A stretch of 64,000 nt of DNA from Psychroflexus aurantiacus (GTDB lineage: Bacteria > Bacteroidota > Bacteroidia > Flavobacteriales > Flavobacteriaceae): the NCBI RefSeq assembly GCF_010820555.1, contig NZ_JAAIKD010000002.1, positions 186,001 to 250,000 on the forward strand, written 5' to 3'. Positions 9,901 through 16,827 of the stretch are shown here, one piece after another. Below the pieces are notes generated by a model. It searched no databases and had not been told where the DNA came from. It worked only from the letters and a program-made list of their open reading frames with translations. Position 1 is the stretch's first letter; the number at the start of each line of letters is the position of its first letter. The position numbers and the translations under genes are program-made.

Positions 9901-10185
9901 GATCCTAAAGAGACCTGGGCACTGATTAGTATTTTTGTTTACGCTTTTGTGATTCACATGCGCCTGGTGCCTGGTTTAAGAGGCCTTTTTGCCTTCAACT
10001 GGGCTGCAGTTCTGGCTTTTGGCTCCATTTTGATGACTTACTTTGGAGTGAACTTCTATCTGACAGGTTTACATTCCTACGCTAGTGGCGATCAGATTAT
10101 CAGTTATCAGTTTATCATCATAGCATTGGTGGTATGGATAGTCTTAGGGGTTGCTGCTAAGTATAAGTATAAGAAGTATTATTAG
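6964..10185 (+). CDS. ccsA: fused cytochrome c biogenesis protein ResB-CcsA
   Basis: System II cytochrome c synthase: moves haem out of the cytoplasm and attaches it to apocytochromes c. The 1073-residue protein joins ResB/Ccs1 (helices about 14-32, 51-68, 80-97, a large periplasmic domain, then a helix near 436-455) to CcsA (helices from about 770 to the C-terminus). The CcsA tryptophan-rich haem motif (WANESWGRYWGWDPKETW) is at about 969-986. An oddity is a second signal-peptide-like segment at about 476-491 (SILILLFGMSGFAQ), marking the join. The ATG at 6964 is preferred over 6931 because a -7 box sits between them. The gene stands alone, divergent from the DUF2520 operon. Confidence 0.93.
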   Translation: MLEKKIKDILFSTRLMAMLFVIYAVSMAVGTFIENSYATVTAREWIYDAWWFEVIMVFFVINFIGNIFRYKLLRKKKWTTLLLHLSFILILVGAWVTRYIGEEGIMPIREGEVENVMLSEGTYLTTFIDGKIEGEPLRKKQDFEVNLGPAITAGKTIQTDYNGNPIRFEFLEFIAGAEEGVIEAENGDYFLKIVEAGDGERHDHYLKAGEVANIHNILFAFNKQTDGAINISGSNEVGFTITSPFEGDWMRMADQFKGQLAQDSIQELQMRSLYNVGGMQFVVPDPAIKGRYDLVQKEMVNRSDPDGVFVKVTAGGESEIVGLLGGQGFQMDMKKIYVGGYDIYMNYGSKEVKLPFALKLNDFIAEKHPGTEDRPQPSYESFMSKVEVVDGSNSYPYDIYMNHVLDHKGYRFFQSSFDPDEGGTVLSVNNDWWGTWITYIGYFLLYLGLMAILVDRGSRFGELRKKLEKIKQKKAKLTSILILLFGMSGFAQTENGNVVEESAQVQDTLVAEGHQGDEVIHQVESDKIIKMIQANKVSAAHAAKFGELIIQDYGGRMKPINTYSSELLRKLGKKDAYNDLNSDQVLLSMIENPQIWYSAPLISIKTKNDSIHHVLGVEENIKYVALTDFFEMDGEYKLGDYLDEAYKAAVPNQFQKDFIKADEKVNLIYNTLQGKQFRIFPVPDHPNNKWVAYPELDEERYFTGVDTLYTKQILPLYMQSLRSARQTGDYDQADELLLSLKSFQKKYGEEVIPAEDKVEAEILYNRIDIFNLLFQYYLYVSLIMIIFVILRIFKENKLNKYAINISKVLLVILFTAHTAGLAARWYISGHAPWSNAYESMIYVAWATMFFGLAFGRKSDLTMGSTAFVTSIILMVAHWNWLDPTIGNLQPVLDSYWLMIHVAVIVGSYGPFALGAIIGLVSLILIIATNKSNFKKMKLNIQELTIINELALTVGLVMLTIGNFLGGQWANESWGRYWGWDPKETWALISIFVYAFVIHMRLVPGLRGLFAFNWAAVLAFGSILMTYFGVNFYLTGLHSYASGDQIISYQFIIIALVVWIVLGVAAKYKYKKYY

Positions 10186-10503
10186 CGGCTTAGTAGTCAG
10201 TAAAGAGGATTTTCAGTTTAAGATTCGCTTTTTATATTCAGTATTCAGTAGTTTGTTAGCCTGTGAGTACTAGAGTTGGAGGTACTAGGCTATAGGAGGT
10301 ATATTTTTTTTGAGTTTAATTCAGAATTCTGTAGTCGTGAACTGCTGATGAGACGTTATCGTGATGAGGTTGCTGTTTGCCTTGCCTGCAAAGGCAGGTA
10401 ATCCATAGAAAATGGAATCGAAGCCACAGACTTTAGTTGAAGAGCTTAATTTTAAATTTGACGTCCAAGAATTCCCCCTTTAGGGTTAAGGGGGCTTTTG
10501 ATT
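10186..10503. other. gene-free gap between ccsA and aroE with degenerate hairpins
   Basis: Convergent spacer of 318 bases. No open frame worth calling. It holds an imperfect hairpin at 10257-10292 (TAGCCT/AGGCTA outer arms, AGTAC/GTACT inner arms, 3-base bulge) followed after about 10 bases by a T-run, a short GCCTGC/GCAGGT-type hairpin near 10380-10400, and the C5/G5 hairpin near the aroE end. The sequence is degenerate and looks like old non-coding spacer. Confidence 0.5.
10474..10499 (+). terminator. possible terminator downstream of ccsA
   Basis: Seven-base stem CCCCCTT/AAGGGGG with a 7-base loop, followed on the plus strand only by CTTTT. Weak T-tract, so termination is uncertain. Confidence 0.4.
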
Positions 10504-11232
10504 TTACTCATTCCAGATTTCCCAGGCCTTTTCAGCTTGAGCGATAAGCATTTGTTCACCATTAATAATCTGAGCGCCGTTTTCTCTACCCTGAGCCAGA
10601 AAGCTTGTAATGGAAGGGTTGTATATCAAATCGTAAAGCAAATGTGTTTTGTCGATGAATTCGTAGGGAATGGGTGGAAACTGATTGACATCCGGATGGG
10701 TTCCCAGGGGTGTGCAATTCACAATAAGCTGGTGGTTTTTAATGATTTCAGCGTTTAATTCCTCATAGGTGAAATCTCCCTTTTCCTTATCTCTGGATAC
10801 AAAATTGATATGATAGCCCATAGAAACCAAAGCATGTCGTATGGCTTTAGCAGCGCCACCTGTGCCCAAAATTAACGCGGAGTCATGATTGGGTGCGACA
10901 AGCGAGAAGATGGATTTGGTAAATCCAAAGACATCGGTGTTATAACCGATCATTTTTTTGTTATCAATTTTGATTGTGTTCACGGCACCAATACGTTCTG
11001 CCTGAGAGTCGATTTCATCTAAATAAGGGATAACGGCTTCTTTATACGGAATGGTGACGTTTAGTCCGGCCAATTCGATTGAATTGTTTACAATTTGCCT
11101 TATTTCCTCAATGTTTTCAATATCATAATTGATGTACTTAGCTTTAATAGCTTCATTATGAAATTTGGTGTTGAAATACGATTTTGAAAACGAATAATCT
11201 ATATTTTTTCCAATAAGTCCGTAGGTTGTCAT
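10504..11232 (-). CDS. aroE: shikimate dehydrogenase
   Basis: NADPH-dependent reduction of 3-dehydroshikimate to shikimate, step four of aromatic amino-acid synthesis. The 242 residues show the shikimate-binding YSFSKS near 13-18, NVTIPYKE with the catalytic lysine, GYNTD, and the nucleotide loop GTGGAAKA. The short length is typical of the Bacteroidota form. The ATG at 11232 overlaps the stop of the upstream DUF368 gene as ATGA; an in-frame extension to 11319 would add 29 residues inside that gene and is rejected. Last gene of the gldA-DUF368-DUF368-aroE run. The other shikimate genes in the window are at 14266 and 21385. Confidence 0.95.
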   Translation of the reverse strand: MTTYGLIGKNIDYSFSKSYFNTKFHNEAIKAKYINYDIENIEEIRQIVNNSIELAGLNVTIPYKEAVIPYLDEIDSQAERIGAVNTIKIDNKKMIGYNTDVFGFTKSIFSLVAPNHDSALILGTGGAAKAIRHALVSMGYHINFVSRDKEKGDFTYEELNAEIIKNHQLIVNCTPLGTHPDVNQFPPIPYEFIDKTHLLYDLIYNPSITSFLAQGRENGAQIINGEQMLIAQAEKAWEIWNE

Positions 11233-12251
11233 AGGTTTTTTGTTTTTCTTAAGTTGCCATACCAGGCAAGGCCTAAAACTATTAAAATTCCCAATATAAT
11301 AAAAGAGAAAGCTAGCCAAGTATTCATTGATGACAGGTCTGGCCAGTACCTGACATAATTATCCAAAACAGGATTTCCGCTGGTATCTTTTACAATTTCT
11401 CCCGCTTCATTGAGTTTGAATATCTTTTCTTTCCAGGGCCAAACTACACCTAAACTTCCGGTTATGAACCCAATGATGATAGAAAAGGTGATTTTTTTAT
11501 AGTATTTTAAAACATAATTCAGCAGATGGGAAAACGTGACTAACCCAAATAAGGAACCTGCCGTAAAAGACCCCAGGACTTCTAATAGCCGTATCCGCTC
11601 AGGATTATCTGTAAAAGAGAAATTGAGCTTGATTATTTCCGTTAAGGTATCGTAAAGGGCGTTCACAGAATCTACCAGCAATAAAACATAATTACCCAGT
11701 AAAATCAGAATAAATGAACCCGATAAACCGGGAAGGGTCATTCCGGAAACGCTTATGATACCGCAGAAAAACACGAAAAGCAAATTGTCATTTTCTGTAG
11801 CAGGTTTTAAAAAACTGATACTTACACCCGCTATAACACCTATGGCAATAAACAGGATGGTGCTTAATTTTCTGACCTTAAAGTCTTTACCGATGTAGTA
11901 GATAGAACCGATTATCATCCCGAAAAACGTAGACCAAACGTATAATTCATAATGCTGGATCAGGAAATCTAATAATTTGGATATACTGAAGTAACTAAAC
12001 ACCATTCCCAAAATGAGAATGCCCAGAAATTTCGCATTGATGTACTGAAAAAAACTTGAAAACCTCCCATTGATGAGGAGTTTAAGCGATTTTAAATTGA
12101 TTTTTTGCAGCGAATAAATAAACTCTTCATAAAACCCGGCAACAAAAGCGACCACTCCCCCGGACACCCCTGGCACCTTATTGGCAGCTCCCATGGCAAG
12201 TCCCTTCAAAAACAGAAAAATCTTGTCACTAAACGTCCTGGTGCTTTGCAT
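11229..12251 (-). CDS. DUF368 protein, PopT-like polyprenyl-phosphate translocase, copy A
   Basis: Polytopic inner-membrane protein of 340 residues. DUF368 (PopT) proteins have been identified as undecaprenyl-phosphate translocases that return the lipid carrier across the membrane for reuse in peptidoglycan and surface polysaccharide synthesis. The two family repeats are visible: VPGVSGG near residue 27 and LPGLSGS in the middle, each in a re-entrant-looking hydrophobic stretch, with about eight further helices. A hydrophilic insert occurs shortly before the last helix. Its start overlaps the end of the second copy (12229) by 23 bases, showing that the two are co-translated. Role is inferred from the family. 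Confidence 0.85.
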   Translation of the reverse strand: MQSTRTFSDKIFLFLKGLAMGAANKVPGVSGGVVAFVAGFYEEFIYSLQKINLKSLKLLINGRFSSFFQYINAKFLGILILGMVFSYFSISKLLDFLIQHYELYVWSTFFGMIIGSIYYIGKDFKVRKLSTILFIAIGVIAGVSISFLKPATENDNLLFVFFCGIISVSGMTLPGLSGSFILILLGNYVLLLVDSVNALYDTLTEIIKLNFSFTDNPERIRLLEVLGSFTAGSLFGLVTFSHLLNYVLKYYKKITFSIIIGFITGSLGVVWPWKEKIFKLNEAGEIVKDTSGNPVLDNYVRYWPDLSSMNTWLAFSFIILGILIVLGLAWYGNLRKTKNL

Positions 12252-13173
12252 GGGAAAGAGGTTGTTTTTCGGCTATTTTTTCTAAAAGCAATATCAGTAA
12301 AAATCCTAGGGCAGCAGCAGTAATAGCAGAAAATAATTGTGGATCGCCCTCAAAATGTTGTGGTAAAACAGAAATATCATCCAAAATGACGAGTTTGCCT
12401 TTTATTAGTACAGAATCCATCACATTTTTCCAGGGCCATATTTTATTCAGGGAGCCAGCGATAAAGCCTGTAAGGATTGCTAAAGTGACCAATCTGAAAT
12501 TTGTAAAAAGCCATTTCAATATCCGAGAAAAGCTCAATAGCCCTATGATAGCTCCAAGTCCAACAAGACCTATCACCTGGAAGTTGAATTCTGATACAGC
12601 TTCGGTAATCGTTTTGTAACTCCCCATTAAAACGAGGATAAATGCTCCTGAAATTCCCGGCAGAATCATAGCGCAAATGGCGACGGCTCCACATAACATA
12701 AAGTAAAGAGGATGGTCCATACCCTGGGCAGGCGCCATCAAGGTGATGCCGTAAGCGATCCCAAAGCCAAGAAGTGCAAAAACTACAAGTTTTAGGGTCC
12801 ATCTGTCAATCTGCTTGCCAACATACCAGACACTAGCCACTACCAATCCAAAGAAAAACGACCAGACTATAACCGGATAGGTTTCGAGCAGATAATTGGT
12901 GAGCCTCATCAGGGTGAATACACTCATAAAAATACCGATTAACAAGGCCAGGATAAAGTTTCCGTTTAGCTGCTTCCACATGGTTGTGAAGCCCTCTTTT
13001 TTCCAGGTTTTTAACAGGCCCAAATCCACATTGGCAATAGTGGTGACCAGTTCTTCATAAACACCTGTAATAAAAGCGATGGTTCCTCCTGAAACTCCAG
13101 GGACAACATCTGCTGCACCCATGCCCAGACCTTTTAAGCTAACCGTAATGTAGGATTTTAAATTTCTTTTCAT
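12229..13173 (-). CDS. DUF368 protein, PopT-like polyprenyl-phosphate translocase, copy B
   Basis: Second, upstream copy of the DUF368 family, 314 residues. It has the same paired motifs (VPGVSGG near residue 26 and LPGISGA in mid-protein) and a similar helix pattern, but the two copies clearly differ along their length, so the duplication is old. Family members flip undecaprenyl phosphate back to the cytoplasmic face. It follows gldA by 42 bases without an obvious promoter and overlaps copy A, consistent with one transcript from the gldA promoter. Whether the two copies act as separate transporters or as a heteromer cannot be told from sequence. Confidence 0.85.
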   Translation of the reverse strand: MKRNLKSYITVSLKGLGMGAADVVPGVSGGTIAFITGVYEELVTTIANVDLGLLKTWKKEGFTTMWKQLNGNFILALLIGIFMSVFTLMRLTNYLLETYPVIVWSFFFGLVVASVWYVGKQIDRWTLKLVVFALLGFGIAYGITLMAPAQGMDHPLYFMLCGAVAICAMILPGISGAFILVLMGSYKTITEAVSEFNFQVIGLVGLGAIIGLLSFSRILKWLFTNFRLVTLAILTGFIAGSLNKIWPWKNVMDSVLIKGKLVILDDISVLPQHFEGDPQLFSAITAAALGFLLILLLEKIAEKQPLSHAKHQDV

Positions 13174-13215
13174 AAAGGATTGATAAGTTCAATACTCATT
13201 TTGAGATTGGTTTTT

Positions 13216-14118
13216 TTATTTGGAATCTTTGGTCAATTCAATAAATAAGCTTTCAAGGTTTTTGTTTTTTTTGTGAAGTTCAATAATTTTTAAACCCTTA
13301 TCGTGAGCGAAATCAAAGACATCTGGACGTTTATCCACGCTAGTGTCAAAGGTGATTTCATATTTGAATCGGGTCGTGTTTTTTACCTGAACTACTTTTC
13401 CTATTTCCTTTAAAGCGACTTCTTCTATTCTGTAATTAAATTCAACTTCAATGACCTGCTGACTGGCATCGTTGAGGTCTTCCATTTTTTTATCGGAGAC
13501 AATTTCACCTTTATTGATGATGATGACCCGGTCACAAATCGCTTCTACTTCCTGCATGATGTGGGTGGATAGGAGGATGGTTTTGTCTTTACTTATAGAC
13601 TTAATCAAGTCCCGTATTTCGATAAGCTGGTTAGGATCCAGACCGGTGGTGGGCTCGTCCAGAATCAAAATTTCAGGATCGTGAAGCAGGGCAGCGGCCA
13701 GACCCACCCGTTGCCTGTAGCCTTTGGACAATTGATAAATCCGCTTGCCGGTTTCCTGGCTGAGTTTGGTTTGCTCAATCACCTTATCTATTCGCTCCTT
13801 AGGTGTTTTAAAAATTCTGGCGTGAAAATTAAGGTACTCCCTGATATACATCTCCAGATAAATAGGATTGTGTTCTGGCAAATAACCGATTTGTTTCTGG
13901 ATGTCTGTTTTTGCTTTTGTGAGTTCTAGTCCGTTGATGCGGGCTTCACCAGAACTGGGACTTATAAATCCGGTCAGGATTTTCATAAGCGTAGATTTGC
14001 CTGCGCCATTAGGTCCGAGCAAGCCCACCACTTCACCTTTAGACATCCGGAATCTGATATCCTTCAGGACAGACTGATTCTTATATGACTTCGAAATGGA
14101 GTTGACTTCAATCGACAT
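13216..14118 (-). CDS. gldA: gliding motility ABC transporter ATPase GldA
   Basis: ATP-binding subunit that with GldF and GldG forms an ABC transporter needed for Flavobacterium gliding. In 300 residues it shows Walker A GPNGAGKST at 35-43, an ABC signature of the form LSKGYRQR at 130-137, and Walker B LILDEP at 151-156, followed by a C-terminal extension of about 80 residues usual for this ATPase group. The LSKGY signature is the variant found in GldA and related exporters. Its membrane and substrate-binding partners are encoded 27 kb away (42387-43118 and 40735-42390), the usual split in this family. It heads the operon with the DUF368 pair and aroE. Confidence 0.88.
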   Translation of the reverse strand: MSIEVNSISKSYKNQSVLKDIRFRMSKGEVVGLLGPNGAGKSTLMKILTGFISPSSGEARINGLELTKAKTDIQKQIGYLPEHNPIYLEMYIREYLNFHARIFKTPKERIDKVIEQTKLSQETGKRIYQLSKGYRQRVGLAAALLHDPEILILDEPTTGLDPNQLIEIRDLIKSISKDKTILLSTHIMQEVEAICDRVIIINKGEIVSDKKMEDLNDASQQVIEVEFNYRIEEVALKEIGKVVQVKNTTRFKYEITFDTSVDKRPDVFDFAHDKGLKIIELHKKNKNLESLFIELTKDSK

Positions 14119-14134
14119 CTTGAAACTTTTTGTT

Positions 14135-14163
14135 CAAAAATACAAATTATATCTCTTCACAAA
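14135..14163 (-). promoter_or_regulatory. gldA promoter
   Basis: Minus-strand TTTG (14163-14160), 17-base spacer, TATTTTTG (14142-14135), then 16 bases to the gldA ATG. Full match to the Bacteroidota consensus. Confidence 0.65.
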
Positions 14164-14252
14164 TTCAGAATGTATTCGTATTAAAAGTTTTTTATAAGAA
14201 GACCTCCCTTTTAAAACCAAGTCAATTGGCTTTTTTTTCTGATTTTAAAAGT

Positions 14253-14260
14253 TAATTTTG
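14253..14260 (+). promoter_or_regulatory. -7 box abutting the DAHP synthase start
   Basis: TAATTTTG ends only 5 bases before the ATG at 14266. If used, the mRNA would be leaderless or nearly so. Confidence 0.55.
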
Positions 14261-14265
14261 CAGGC

Positions 14266-15345
14266 ATGGAAAATGACAAGACATTAAGAAACTGGTTAAC
14301 GGAGATGAATCTGGATCATCCGTTGGTCATTGCAGGCCCTTGCAGTGCTGAAACTGAAGAACAAGTACTCACTATTGCCCATCAGCTCAAAGATTCTGAT
14401 GCTACAGTCATGCGGGCTGGAATCTGGAAACCGAGAACCCGACCTGGAAATTTTGAAGGTGTTGGGGCTATTGGACTGGAATGGCTTAAAAAAGCTAAAA
14501 AAGAAACCGGACTGATGATTGCTACTGAAGTAGCCAACAAAACGCATGTTGACCTGGCACTCAAGGCCAATGTAGATGTTTTGTGGATTGGCGCCCGAAG
14601 TACTGTAAGTCCATTTATAGTACAGGAAATAGCAGATGCGCTTCAGGGAACCGATAAAATAGTTTTGGTAAAGAACCCGGTGAATCCAGACCTGGCCTTA
14701 TGGCTTGGTGGGGTGGAGCGTCTTTACGCCGCCAATATCAAAAATCTGGGAGTAATCCACAGAGGCTTTTCTACTTACGAGAAAATTAAATACAGAAATA
14801 ATCCGGAATGGCAAATAGCCATCGATTTGCAAAATCGATTTCCAGATTTACCTATCTTAGTAGACCCGTCTCATATTGCCGGAGCCAGAAATCTGATTTT
14901 TGACATCTGCCAAACCGCTTTAGACCTCAATTATGACGGTATGATTGTGGAAACCCACCATACGCCGGACAAAGCCTGGAGCGATGCTGCCCAGCAAATC
15001 ACTCCGGAATATTTGAAGCAGATGACTATTGATCTGCGAATCAGAAAAAAACATGGTGCCGGAGAGTTCAACGAAAAGCTGAACGTCTTAAGGTCTAAAA
15101 TTGATATAATCGACAATCAAATTATCGACTTTTTAGGGAAGCGTATGAGCGTTGCCGATGAGATTGGTGAGTTGAAAAAAGAAAATAATGTAGCTATTCT
15201 TCAGCCTGAACGCTGGAATAATGTATTGAACAAGTTAACTCTGGAAGGAGAAAAGAAGCAATTGTCCAAAGCTTTTGTAGAACGTCTTACCAAAGCCATA
15301 CACGAGGAATCTATTGCGCATCAACATAAAATTATAAGTCAATAA
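14266..15345 (+). CDS. bifunctional DAHP synthase / chorismate mutase
   Basis: Catalyses the first step of the shikimate pathway (phosphoenolpyruvate plus erythrose 4-phosphate) and, through its C-terminal domain, chorismate to prephenate. Residues 1-260 form the type I DAHP synthase barrel of the KDO8P-synthase-like group, with GPCSAE at 24-29 and a DPSHIAG loop near 205. Residues about 270-355 form an all-helical AroQ chorismate mutase with the RSKID and ERW landmarks. This domain order is characteristic of Bacteroidota and allows feedback control through the mutase domain. It opens a plus-strand run with rsgA and dtd; rsgA follows after 31 bases. Confidence 0.94.
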   Translation: MENDKTLRNWLTEMNLDHPLVIAGPCSAETEEQVLTIAHQLKDSDATVMRAGIWKPRTRPGNFEGVGAIGLEWLKKAKKETGLMIATEVANKTHVDLALKANVDVLWIGARSTVSPFIVQEIADALQGTDKIVLVKNPVNPDLALWLGGVERLYAANIKNLGVIHRGFSTYEKIKYRNNPEWQIAIDLQNRFPDLPILVDPSHIAGARNLIFDICQTALDLNYDGMIVETHHTPDKAWSDAAQQITPEYLKQMTIDLRIRKKHGAGEFNEKLNVLRSKIDIIDNQIIDFLGKRMSVADEIGELKKENNVAILQPERWNNVLNKLTLEGEKKQLSKAFVERLTKAIHEESIAHQHKIISQ

Positions 15346-15376
15346 TGAAAATTGTAACCCCTTCAAAACTTAACTT

Positions 15377-16333
15377 ATGAAAGCTGTTGTTTATAAATCT
15401 ACGGGGAGTTGGTATTACGTTAAAGCGGAGGATGGAGAGATTTATAATTCCAGAATAAAAGGTAAGTTTAGGCTAAAGGGTATTAAAAGTACGAATCCTG
15501 TGGCAGTAGGGGACCATGTGGAAATCGATACCGAGAAAAAAGGGGATGAGACTATCGGCATCATCAAAGAGATTTACGACAGAAAGAACTACATCATCCG
15601 GAAGTCGGTGAATTTATCCAAGCAAACTCACATTATTGCGGCTAACATAGATGTGGCCTTTTTACTCGTTACACATAACAATCCGCCAACGAGCACCACC
15701 TTTATCGATAGATTTTTGGTTACTGCTGAAGCCTATCATATCCCAGTGGTGATTCTTATCAATAAAGTAGATGCCTATAGCCTGGAAGAATTTGCAGAAA
15801 TGAAATATCTCGCTGAAATGTACAGGGAAATCGGGTATACCTGCATTGGGATTTCGGCTGAAACCGGTGAAAATATCGATCAGGTTAAAGCACTGATGAA
15901 GGATAAAGTAAGTGTTTTTGCGGGGCATAGTGGTGTTGGAAAGTCCACTCTGGTCAATGCCATAGAACCCGGGTTGAACATCAAAACTTCAGAAATTTCA
16001 GAGCAGCACAGGCAGGGACAGCATACCACTACCTTTGCAGAGATGCACGAGCTTCATTTTGGCGGGCAGATTATAGATACACCGGGAATTCGTGGTTTTG
16101 GTGTGGTGGATATCGATAAATATTCTTTAGACAATTATTTCCCGGAATTTTTCAAATTGAAGACCCACTGCAAATTCAACAACTGCATTCATGTGGAAGA
16201 GCCGCAGTGCGCAGTGAAAGACGCCCTGACAGAAGACGAAATTGCGTATTCAAGATATAAAAGTTACCTGCAGATTTTAGAAGGTGAAGAGGATGAGAGT
16301 TTCAGAAAAGACCCCTATCAAGATTTGAGATAA
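15377..16333 (+). CDS. rsgA: ribosome small-subunit GTPase RsgA
   Basis: Circularly permuted GTPase that checks late 30S maturation. The 318-residue protein has an N-terminal OB fold, then the permuted G motifs NKVD (129-132), Walker A GHSGVGKST (183-191) and DTPG (234-237), and a C-terminal zinc site made of Cys265, Cys270, His272 and Cys278. All expected residues are present. It sits 31 bases after the DAHP synthase gene and one base before dtd, so all three are probably one transcript. Confidence 0.96.
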   Translation: MKAVVYKSTGSWYYVKAEDGEIYNSRIKGKFRLKGIKSTNPVAVGDHVEIDTEKKGDETIGIIKEIYDRKNYIIRKSVNLSKQTHIIAANIDVAFLLVTHNNPPTSTTFIDRFLVTAEAYHIPVVILINKVDAYSLEEFAEMKYLAEMYREIGYTCIGISAETGENIDQVKALMKDKVSVFAGHSGVGKSTLVNAIEPGLNIKTSEISEQHRQGQHTTTFAEMHELHFGGQIIDTPGIRGFGVVDIDKYSLDNYFPEFFKLKTHCKFNNCIHVEEPQCAVKDALTEDEIAYSRYKSYLQILEGEEDESFRKDPYQDLR

Positions 16334-16334
16334 T

Positions 16335-16787
16335 ATGAAAATTGTACTGCAAAGAGTTAAGGAGGCTTCCGTTGAGATCGATCATCAAATCGCGGGCAGC
16401 ATTCTTCATGGACTTTTGATTTATTTGGGCATTGAAGATGAAGATGCGCAGGAAGATATTGACTGGCTAGTCAAAAAGGTGATTCAGATGCGAATTTTTT
16501 CGGATGAAGAAGGAAAAATGAATCTGAATATCAGGGATGTTGAGGGAGAGCTTTTGATTGTAAGTCAGTTTACGCTTTACGCCTCTGTTAAGAAAGGAAA
16601 CAGGCCTAGTTTTACTGACGCAGCGAAACCGGAATATGCCAAAAAGCTGTACCAAGATTTTATAGTGTCCATCAAGGATATATATCACAGTAATATACAG
16701 ACAGGACGATTTGGCGCCAATATGCAGGTCTATTCCATTAATGATGGTCCGCTTACGTTTATATTGGATTCAAAGAATAAGACTTAA
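16335..16787 (+). CDS. dtd: D-aminoacyl-tRNA deacylase
   Basis: Removes D-amino acids mistakenly attached to tRNA. Full family length (150 residues) with the active-site SQFTLYA at 77-83, GRFGANM near 125-131 and the cross-subunit GP motif as NDGPLT at 136-141. Starts one base after the rsgA stop, implying coupled translation. The following DUF3857 gene has its own -7 box, so the operon may end here. Confidence 0.95.
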   Translation: MKIVLQRVKEASVEIDHQIAGSILHGLLIYLGIEDEDAQEDIDWLVKKVIQMRIFSDEEGKMNLNIRDVEGELLIVSQFTLYASVKKGNRPSFTDAAKPEYAKKLYQDFIVSIKDIYHSNIQTGRFGANMQVYSINDGPLTFILDSKNKT

Positions 16788-16815
16788 AATCACTTCAAAT
16801 TTTAAGATTTTTTTT

Positions 16816-16823
16816 TACATTTG
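16816..16823 (+). promoter_or_regulatory. -7 box abutting the first DUF3857 gene
   Basis: TACATTTG ends 4 bases before the ATG at 16828. It supports that ATG over the upstream in-frame start inside dtd and suggests a leaderless transcript. Confidence 0.5.
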
Positions 16824-16827
16824 GAAG

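Noticed and set aside
11233-11319. 29-codon extension of AroE
   Set aside because: Lies entirely in the upstream DUF368 gene, and the ATGA overlap at 11232 gives the family-typical start.
14208-14240. CCAA-GTCAA-TTGG hairpin followed by eight Ts between gldA and the DAHP synthase gene
   Set aside because: Only a 4-base stem and located between divergent genes, where no transcript needs to end.
16711-16827. 39-codon N-terminal extension of the first DUF3857 protein
   Set aside because: It overlaps dtd out of frame, and the signal peptide and -7 box both point to the ATG at 16828.
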